Below, one piece after another: positions 4,883 through 9,573 of a DNA stretch of 9,573 bases (positions within the stretch are counted from its first letter, which is position 1; every line of letters starts with the position of its first letter). The notes under the pieces were generated by a model, which searched no databases, was not told where the DNA came from, and saw nothing but the letters and a program-made list of their open reading frames with translations. The stretch is from Phycisphaerae bacterium (GTDB lineage: Bacteria > Planctomycetota > Phycisphaerae > Sedimentisphaerales > SG8-4): assembly GCA_030613765.1 (NCBI GenBank), contig JAUWLI010000090.1, positions 1 to 9,573 on the forward strand, read 5' to 3'. Both the position numbers and the translations under genes were made by a program.

Positions 4883-4963
4883 TTTAAAAGGGTTGTAGTT
4901 ATCCACGGCCATACGCACCAGCTCCTGACCAACCGGATTGGCAATATCCACTGTAAGAAATGA
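4883..4963 (+). pseudogene. Fragment of a calcineurin-like metallophosphoesterase
   Basis: The frame reads VVVIHGHTHQLLTNRIGNIH then stop. A hydrophobic strand followed by HGHTH, then a residue run like R-I-G-N, is the C-terminal metal-binding motif of YfcE-type phosphoesterases. The frame opens only after TGA at 4880. An adjacent frame upstream reads NDLKG, which would join naturally to VVVIHGHTH, so a frameshift is likely. No N-terminal metal motifs or start were found from 4756 to 4880. It looks like a decayed gene end; a chance motif is possible. The minus-strand frame here is a shadow. Confidence 0.33.
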
Positions 4964-4986
4964 TGCTTATTGGTCGACCGTATAAA

Positions 4987-5084
4987 TGATTAAGGATTAT
5001 TGATGAATGATAGTATTGAATAATGAATATCGAACCCCCATAGATACCCTCGGGGCAGGCAAGGAATTTTGAATGATGAAGGGA
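4987..5084. repeat. TGATTAA/GAANNNN heptamer array, third block
   Basis: Heptamers TGATTAA, GGATTAT, TGATGAA, TGATAGT from 4987, merging into GAATAAT (5018), GAATATC, GAAC[25-bp insert 5036-5060]AAG, GAATTTT, GAATGAT, GAAGGGA. It mirrors the block at 3719-3871. The gap 4756-5260 holds this array, the phosphoesterase remnant and a promoter. Confidence 0.65.
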
Positions 5085-5088
5085 AAAA
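5025..5088 (+). repeat. 64-bp direct repeat, copy B
   Basis: Partner of 3808-3871 with one mismatch. It lies 73 bp before the -35 of the small exported-protein promoter. Confidence 0.9.
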
Positions 5089-5149
5089 CGCTGGGGCGAG
5101 GATTAGAACATTAGAACAGTGCGCGCTGGTAATCAAAAGCGACCTCAGA

Positions 5150-5169
5150 AACGGTCATTCTTGACCGTT
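5150..5169. promoter_or_regulatory. Operator-like inverted repeat over the -35
   Basis: AACGGTCA-TTCT-TGACCGTT has perfect 8-bp arms and a 4-bp centre. Its right arm covers the -35 TTGACC, which is where a repressor dimer would block transcription. The regulator is not identified. Confidence 0.5.
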
Positions 5170-5189
5170 CAGGGTAAATGTGGTATGAT
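5161..5189 (+). promoter_or_regulatory. Sigma70-type promoter for the small exported protein
   Basis: -35 TTGACC (5161-5166), 17-bp spacer, -10 TATGAT (5184-5189); five of six matches in each box. Predicted leader is about 65 nt. Confidence 0.7.
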
Positions 5190-5260
5190 AATTGGTATAG
5201 CAGGCAGAAGAAAACGTTTTTAAGTGCGTACATCGTGAATTTTGGAATAAGGAGATTATC

Positions 5261-5566
5261 ATGAGTAACAAATGTTATGCTGTAGTATTGGTTGTGGCCG
5301 GGATGGTTTGCGGGATATTGCTTGTCAGCCTGGCTTCGTCGCCGGCGGCGGCCAAGCTGCCCGCCGAGGGGCGAAACACTACAATGAATGTCCCGACGAC
5401 TGCGCGTACCAGAGCTATGCCGCCGGTGGTCGCCCGCCCAAACATCCGCGTATATCCGGTCGGGACGGGAGGAAAAGACGATGAGTCCTCGTACGCCTAC
5501 ATCGTCAAAGACGGCAAGCTCTGGTACTGCGAAGACAGCATGGCCCGCGAAGTCATGTTTCGGTGA
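5261..5566 (+). CDS. Small exported hypothetical protein
   Basis: A 101-residue protein with AAGGAG (5249-5254) 6 nt before its ATG. Residues 1-31 form a clear Sec signal peptide: MSNK, a hydrophobic core, then SSPAAA before Lys32, giving an AxA cleavage site. The mature 70 residues have a Thr/Arg/Pro-rich stretch (about 39-60) followed by a compact region ending IVKDGKLWYCEDSMAREVMFR. One Cys remains in the mature part. I do not recognise the family. Expression should be controlled by the promoter and inverted repeat just upstream. Codon use and the well-formed signals support a real gene; overlapping frames at 5272 and 5388 are shadows. Confidence 0.75.
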   Translation: MSNKCYAVVLVVAGMVCGILLVSLASSPAAAKLPAEGRNTTMNVPTTARTRAMPPVVARPNIRVYPVGTGGKDDESSYAYIVKDGKLWYCEDSMAREVMFR

Positions 5567-5583
5567 TGCGAGAAAGGCGCTGC

Positions 5584-5598
5584 GGCATCAGCCATGCC
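5584..5598 (+). terminator. Weak hairpin after the small exported gene
   Basis: GGCAT-CAGCC-ATGCC followed by TCTT, 18 nt past the stop. A second UUCG-loop hairpin, TTTGCC-TTCGT-GGCAAA, lies at 5660-5676. Neither has a good U-run, so termination here is tentative. Confidence 0.25.
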
Positions 5599-5676
5599 TC
5601 TTAAGCTCGGCCTCTTATAGTGTGTGTGCGGTCTACTCACGCTTGACGAGATACGAACTTTTGCCTTCGTGGCAAA

Positions 5677-5702
5677 TTAAAATAAAAGCCGGCCCTGCCG
5701 GC
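5677..5702 (-). terminator. Intrinsic terminator of the PhoPQ-related gene
   Basis: On the minus strand the hairpin GCCGGC-AGG-GCCGGC is followed at once by TTTTATTTTAA. It lies 38 nt past the stop codon of the gene at 5740-7104. Confidence 0.75.
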
Positions 5703-5711
5703 AACAACCGG

Positions 5712-5746
5712 CTAAATACTATATACTAAATGCTAAATACTAATTT
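5712..5746. repeat. 7-bp tandem repeat (CTAAATA x5)
   Basis: Heptamers CTAAATA, CTATATA, CTAAATG, CTAAATA, CTAATTT in register. The last unit supplies the stop codon and last sense codon of the minus-strand hydrolase gene, so the array has reached into the coding end. Confidence 0.75.
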
Positions 5747-7104
5747 GCTTTCTCCGCGAAAGGCAGCCGTTGCGGGACCACGTGCACCTGCGTCGTAAAC
5801 TTATGAGGAACAGCGTCCCCGCTCTCGTAAACCATCTCGACGAAAAATGCCGTCCAGCCCTTTTCCGGCTTCGCAACCCTGGCAACATACCGTCCGTTCT
5901 CTTTTGGCTTCAGCGGCGAGCTTTTCCAGACCCGCCCGATAGTATCAACGCGAAAGTCCCGCGTCTTTTCATTCGTTGCCTGCCATAGGTTCACCTCTTT
6001 GAGCTGACCGCTTATAGGCTTGATCCTTATCTTGTCCCCTGTCACCTTCCACGTAAACTCCGGCAGCGGCGAATCAGCCAGGATAGACTTATAGAACAAC
6101 AAGAGGCTTGCCGCGGCGCTGAAGTCCAGGCCGTGGTCGGTATTGGGGATATATCGCAGGTGTTTTTCGCCCGGCAGGTCATCATAATAAAATTGCGCCG
6201 AATCCGGCAGAAAGAACTGGTCCCCCGTCGAATTCACCAGGAACTTGGGCATCGTATATCGGTCCCGATATTCGTAAGGGTCCACGATTTTTCTAAGCAC
6301 CTCGCCTTTCTCCGTCAAGAGCCTGTCAAAAACCTTCATCTCCTGGTAATCGTGGATGGCCGGTGCATAAAAGCCATACGCGCTGAAATGGTGTTCCATC
6401 GACTCCTTCATATTCAGTACGTCGATGACCGCCGGCCCTATCGCCGTGACTCGCTTATCGACCGCAGCCGTCAGCCACGTTGTCCAACCCCGCTTTGAGG
6501 CTCCCGAAACCATAAACTTCTTCACCTCCACCCCGCCGCCGGCATCAGAGGCAAGATACTTCTGCACTGTATCCATTGCCCGCACCGCGCTTTTGACCAT
6601 CGGCAGAAGCAGCGGCCACGTCTGGTCACCCGTGGTCAGGCACTTATCAAACGTATAAGCGATAATAGCATCTTCATATCGAGGCCGCCCGCCATCGGGA
6701 AAGTTCAATGGCTGGTTCGGCACCATTCGCAAATCGGCAACGACCGTTCCGCTGCCGAGTGCTATTCGAACCATTATAAAATCGGCATTCTTCGGAGCAG
6801 CACTATTGTTACTGCCCCCGTTTATCCACAGCAGCCCAATATCGCTTTTGATTTTGTCAGGCTTGATTATCGTCAGCCAGTGCCTCCAAAGCGTCCGGTC
6901 AACCTCCTTCTTACTCCGCCACGACTGTGACGTCATATCAATAACGTAGGCCGTATAGCCCTTGCCCTCGATTGTTTTGACAAGGCTGTACTTATAGCTT
7001 GCATCCGGCTTTTTTACATAATCATCCAGAGCCGTCCCGAATACAAGCTGCGGCGCAGCAAGAACCAGCAGTACCAACATAATAAAATAACGGTTTGATT
7101 TCAT
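5740..7104 (-). CDS. PhoPQ-activated pathogenicity-related family alpha/beta hydrolase, secreted
   Basis: A 454-residue protein of the PhoPQ_related (PqaA-like) family. Residues 1-23 form a signal peptide (MKSNRYF, hydrophobic run, VFG). The body follows the family: DDYVKKPDASYKYSL (27-41), W-R-H-W-L-T (73-78), LLWINGGSNN (91-100), VPNQPL (128-133), then the nucleophile elbow SGASKRGWTTW with Ser203. Candidate acid is Asp295 in NSTGDQFFLPDS and candidate base His324 in NTDHGL. An additional beta-rich domain follows from about residue 345. These are putative periplasmic or extracellular serine hydrolases of unknown substrate; in planctomycetes they often accompany polysaccharide-use genes. ATG 7104 has AAAGGG upstream. 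Its own promoter (7141-7169) and terminator make it probably monocistronic. Confidence 0.9.
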   Translation of the reverse strand: MKSNRYFIMLVLLVLAAPQLVFGTALDDYVKKPDASYKYSLVKTIEGKGYTAYVIDMTSQSWRSKKEVDRTLWRHWLTIIKPDKIKSDIGLLWINGGSNNSAAPKNADFIMVRIALGSGTVVADLRMVPNQPLNFPDGGRPRYEDAIIAYTFDKCLTTGDQTWPLLLPMVKSAVRAMDTVQKYLASDAGGGVEVKKFMVSGASKRGWTTWLTAAVDKRVTAIGPAVIDVLNMKESMEHHFSAYGFYAPAIHDYQEMKVFDRLLTEKGEVLRKIVDPYEYRDRYTMPKFLVNSTGDQFFLPDSAQFYYDDLPGEKHLRYIPNTDHGLDFSAAASLLLFYKSILADSPLPEFTWKVTGDKIRIKPISGQLKEVNLWQATNEKTRDFRVDTIGRVWKSSPLKPKENGRYVARVAKPEKGWTAFFVEMVYESGDAVPHKFTTQVHVVPQRLPFAEKAN

Positions 7105-7140
7105 AATTTTACCCTTTCCTAAAAATTTAGTGAGAGTAGG

Positions 7141-7169
7141 ATTTTACCTCATATCACGGTACAAAGCAA
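7141..7169 (-). promoter_or_regulatory. Promoter of the PhoPQ-related hydrolase
   Basis: Minus-strand TTGCTT (plus 7164-7169), 17-bp spacer, TAAAAT (plus 7141-7146); leader about 30 nt. It lies in the 102-bp gap after the metallo-beta-lactamase-fold gene, so the two may be transcribed separately. Confidence 0.6.
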
Positions 7170-7206
7170 GACAGAACCCGCAGCCAAAAAGAAATCCCCG
7201 CCGATC

Positions 7207-8271
7207 TTACTGAATTTGATAAGTTTTCAGTGCCCCGTCCGGCCCGATGCTGACCGTAAATACACCCTTATCGCCATAAACACGCGCCTTGATATATTGG
7301 CCCTTTTGAGGATTGTCCTTGTTCGCTATAAACTGAGCTGCGGTGTTGCCCGCGTCACCGTACTGTGTATTGTAGTGGATTTGGTAAATCGCTTTGACGG
7401 AATCCAGCCCCTTCATCACGCCGAACGTCCTCGGCTGGATACCCTTTCTCGGCCCGTTCATCGCTACGCATACCGTCGGATTAAGCTCCTTCAGCAGCAC
7501 AGGGTTGTTACTCCTGTCCAGCCCGTGATGTGTTACCTGGTAAAGGTCGACTTTGCCGATCCGATTGACAGGGTGAGCTAAATGGTGCTCCACGTTCAGC
7601 GTAATGTCCCCGCCCGCAAAAAACTTAAACTTGCCATATCTCAAAACCAATGCAATGCTCCCCGCATTATTTGAAGCGTCCGCCGGCCTGGCCATCTCGA
7701 CTCCTTCCACAGGAGCGTCAATGTCCCCATCGAAGCCCTCCACTTTCTTTTGAGACGCAACACAATGCAGCTTAATAGCCCCTTTCTTTCCTCTCCCCAC
7801 ATTCTTTAGCGGAATATTCTCACCTGCTCTCAAAAGTTTCGTTTTTCCTTTAGTGGCCTCCTCGTACAGCGGGCTCAGTTGTTGGGACCTCTGACGCTTA
7901 CCGATATTTTTCGGCGGCGTATCGTTGTCTATAAAGCACTTGATTGGAATCCGCTTGGACAGCTCTAATATCCCCCCGTAGTGGTCAACGTCAAAATGCG
8001 TAGTAACCAGGTAGTCGATTTGCGCCAGCCCGGCATCCATGCACACCTTATGTATCCGGTCGGCATCGCGATGTTTGGGTTCCAGCGAGCCGGTATCAAT
8101 AAGGACTGATTCTCCCGCAGGGGTAACAATCAGAGTCGAAGCGCCACCCATCATATCCATAAAATAGATATCCAGCGATTTGCCCGCCCCGCCTGATTGA
8201 TTCCCCAGCCCCGCACAACTGCTCACCACTAATATTAGCACAATAACCGGAATTGCAAAAATCCGTCTCAT
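7207..8271 (-). CDS. ComEC/Rec2-like metallo-beta-lactamase-fold lipoprotein
   Basis: The ATG at 8271 gives 354 residues and has AGGAG 7 nt upstream; an in-frame TTG at 8289 adds six residues and lies before that site, so it is rejected. MRRIF, a hydrophobic run and VSSC (Cys19) make a lipoprotein signal. The fold follows: LDIYFMDMMGGASTLIV (33-49), SVLIDTGS (55-62), then THFDVDHYGG (91-100), the HxDxDH variant of the metal site found in ComEC/Rec2-type hydrolases in place of HxHxDH. Later come NNAGSIALVLRYGKFKFFAGGD (201-222) and QVTHHG (245-250), both standard for that group. ComEC domains are implicated in DNA processing during uptake, but stand-alone lipoprotein forms have no settled substrate. 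It is transcribed away from the GH62 gene. Confidence 0.88.
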   Translation of the reverse strand: MRRIFAIPVIVLILVVSSCAGLGNQSGGAGKSLDIYFMDMMGGASTLIVTPAGESVLIDTGSLEPKHRDADRIHKVCMDAGLAQIDYLVTTHFDVDHYGGILELSKRIPIKCFIDNDTPPKNIGKRQRSQQLSPLYEEATKGKTKLLRAGENIPLKNVGRGKKGAIKLHCVASQKKVEGFDGDIDAPVEGVEMARPADASNNAGSIALVLRYGKFKFFAGGDITLNVEHHLAHPVNRIGKVDLYQVTHHGLDRSNNPVLLKELNPTVCVAMNGPRKGIQPRTFGVMKGLDSVKAIYQIHYNTQYGDAGNTAAQFIANKDNPQKGQYIKARVYGDKGVFTVSIGPDGALKTYQIQ

Positions 8272-8366
8272 ACCATAGCTCCTTTCCAAAAAATAGCTTC
8301 CCTGTTTACCAACCGTTGTGAAAATCTTAACAAAGTTACAGCCATCAGGCCAACAGAAAAATTACC

Positions 8367-8400
8367 TTGTCTTCTTTCCTGATTGCGGCAATAATATTGC
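8367..8400 (+). promoter_or_regulatory. Possible GH62 promoter with GCAAT palindrome
   Basis: In the 163-bp divergent gap, TTGTCT (8367-8372), 17 bp and AATAAT (8390-8395) form a weak promoter. GCAAT-AAT-ATTGC (8388-8400), an inverted repeat with 5-bp arms, covers the -10 and could bind a regulator. The strength of either signal is modest. Confidence 0.3.
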
Positions 8401-8434
8401 AACCAACCGCTCATTTGATAAGGAGGCAAGGAAC

Positions 8435-9514
8435 ATGGTTCGTTCTACGACAATTATCATCCTTTCAGTATTGTTTTCCGCTCTGTGTCTGGGTCAGGAA
8501 ATGGCCGCAGCCAAAACTCAAGCAAGTTCACTATCGACCGGCAGCTTCAGTTGGATTGCCGGCCCCCCCGTGCTCGAGCCGATGGAGGTCGACGGTGAAG
8601 ATTGGCTTTCCGTCAAGGATCCCTCTATCGTTCGTTACAAAGGCAGATGGCATCTGTTCTGCACGGTTCGCGGCCTAAAGCGAAGCCATGCGATTATCTA
8701 TCTTACCTTTGATAAATGGCCCCAGGCCAAAACAACCACCCAGCAGGTCCTAAAGTGCCATCCCGGTTACTTTTGTGCCCCGCACGTATTCTACTTCACG
8801 CCCCACAAGAAATGGTATCTTATATGCCAAGCCTCTGATGAGTCCTGGGACCCGAAATACGGGCCCGCATATTCTACGACACCGGATATCACCAAGCCCG
8901 ATTCCTGGAGCAAGCTGACACCCCTTTTCAAAACCAAACCGGCCAACGTCAGCGCCTGGCTCGACTTCTGGGTCATCTGCGACGATGCAAAAGCACACCT
9001 GTTCTTTACTTCACTCAACGGAAAGATGTGGCGCGCCCAGACGTCTCTGGACATGTTCCCCGCAGGATGGTCGACGCCGGTCCTCGCCCTCGAAGCGGAC
9101 GTCTTCGAAGCCAGCCACACGTATCGCCTAAAAGGCTCCAACAAATACCTGACATTGATTGAAGCACAAAACGGTCATGGCTGGCGATACTACAAGGCAT
9201 ATCTGGCCGACCGACTTGACGGCACGTGGACTCCCCTTGCTGCCGGCAAGGACAAATCATTTGCCTCGATGATGAACGTCCGACACCCCGCCGAACGCTG
9301 GACCGATGTCATCAGCCACGGCGAGCTGCTCCGCGCAGGATACGATGAGAAACTATTAGTGGACCCCGACAATCTGCGTTTTCTCTTCCAGGGTGTAACC
9401 AACCGCGCCCGTGCAGGCAAACCCTACGGCCAAATCCCATGGAGATTAGGAATCCTTGAACCCGCACCCAAAACTGCTGCCAATTCCGAAATATACCCCA
9501 AAACTCCCCGCTGA
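8435..9514 (+). CDS. GH62 alpha-L-arabinofuranosidase, secreted
   Basis: ATG 8435 follows AAGGAGG (8420-8426) by 8 nt; the frame is open back to 8318 but that extension has no ribosome site or signal. The 359-residue protein has a Sec signal (MVRSTTIIILSVLFSALCLG, cleavage near 20 or 26). The five-bladed propeller motifs of GH62 follow in order: LSVKDPSIVRYKGRWHLF (58-75), CAPHVFYFTPHKKWYLI (114-130), YSTTPDITKPDSWSKL (146-161), WLDFWVICDD (175-184), FEASHTYRLKG (224-234), YLTLIEAQ (238-245), RYYKAYLADRLDGTW (251-265), WTDVISHGELLR (289-300) and FLFQG (316-320). Expected catalytic residues are Asp62 (base), Asp177 (pKa modulator) and Glu225 (acid). These enzymes remove single arabinose branches from arabinoxylan or arabinan. 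Only the catalytic domain is present, with no carbohydrate-binding module. Past the stop, 9515-9573 shows only a small GGGTA-AGG-TACCC hairpin. Confidence 0.92.
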   Translation: MVRSTTIIILSVLFSALCLGQEMAAAKTQASSLSTGSFSWIAGPPVLEPMEVDGEDWLSVKDPSIVRYKGRWHLFCTVRGLKRSHAIIYLTFDKWPQAKTTTQQVLKCHPGYFCAPHVFYFTPHKKWYLICQASDESWDPKYGPAYSTTPDITKPDSWSKLTPLFKTKPANVSAWLDFWVICDDAKAHLFFTSLNGKMWRAQTSLDMFPAGWSTPVLALEADVFEASHTYRLKGSNKYLTLIEAQNGHGWRYYKAYLADRLDGTWTPLAAGKDKSFASMMNVRHPAERWTDVISHGELLRAGYDEKLLVDPDNLRFLFQGVTNRARAGKPYGQIPWRLGILEPAPKTAANSEIYPKTPR

Positions 9515-9573
9515 GCATTACTCACCCTGACTCCACTGGGTAAGGTACCCTCCTCAACGTGTGTGGCTTCCCC

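Noticed and set aside
4718..4951. Minus-strand 77-residue frame overlapping the lipoprotein end
   Set aside because: It overlaps a better-supported gene, has no ribosome site or recognisable motif, and the plus strand carries the HGHTH remnant instead.
788..5746. Repeat arrays considered as CRISPR
   Set aside because: Units are 7-8 bp and contiguous with no spacers; no cas genes are present.

Overview
The window looks like an accessory or genomic-island stretch of a bacterial chromosome, most likely a planctomycete of the Phycisphaerae/Sedimentisphaerales type. The pointers are an 'STGPRT' family protein, a PhoPQ-related secreted hydrolase, a signal-peptide-rich carbohydrate and lipoprotein gene set, and intergenic DNA full of short degenerate repeats. 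The taxonomic guess is inference. Genes occupy about two thirds of the window and the long gaps are repeat-rich.

Region 1 (1-960): a minus-strand STGPRT protein of unknown function. It is preceded by a consensus-like promoter whose predicted start point lies at the edge of four consecutive small hairpins, so the mRNA should carry a structured leader. A long hairpin follows the stop codon. Region 2 (960-1550): degenerate CACAGA-type repeats, a 52-codon minus-strand ORF resembling the first membrane segment of SecY, and 7-bp and 8-bp tandem repeats.

Region 3 (1551-3670, minus strand): a three-gene restriction-modification locus in transcription order C regulator, DpnI-family nuclease, amino-type DNA methyltransferase. 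A C-box-like site precedes the C gene and a related perfect palindrome lies between nuclease and methyltransferase. DpnI enzymes are classically methyl-dependent and have no partner methylase, so a controller-plus-methylase arrangement is the most striking biological point here. The nuclease also has Gln where DpnI has its catalytic Glu64.

Region 4 (3700-5570): two repeat-and-promoter modules containing a nearly identical 64-bp segment. One precedes a CsgG/FlgO-like lipoprotein and the other a small exported protein. A degraded HGHTH-containing metallophosphoesterase fragment lies between the two genes. The arrays have a 7-bp period (GAANNNN), interrupted by a 25-bp GC-rich insert; a similar 25-bp insert occurs in region 2.

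Region 5 (5677-9514): secreted enzymes. On the minus strand are a ComEC/Rec2-like metallo-beta-lactamase-fold lipoprotein and a PhoPQ-related alpha/beta hydrolase with its own promoter and terminator. Diverging on the plus strand is a GH62 alpha-L-arabinofuranosidase. The GH62 gene suggests use of plant arabinoxylan or arabinan.

All family assignments come from reading motifs and remembered family sequences; no search was run.
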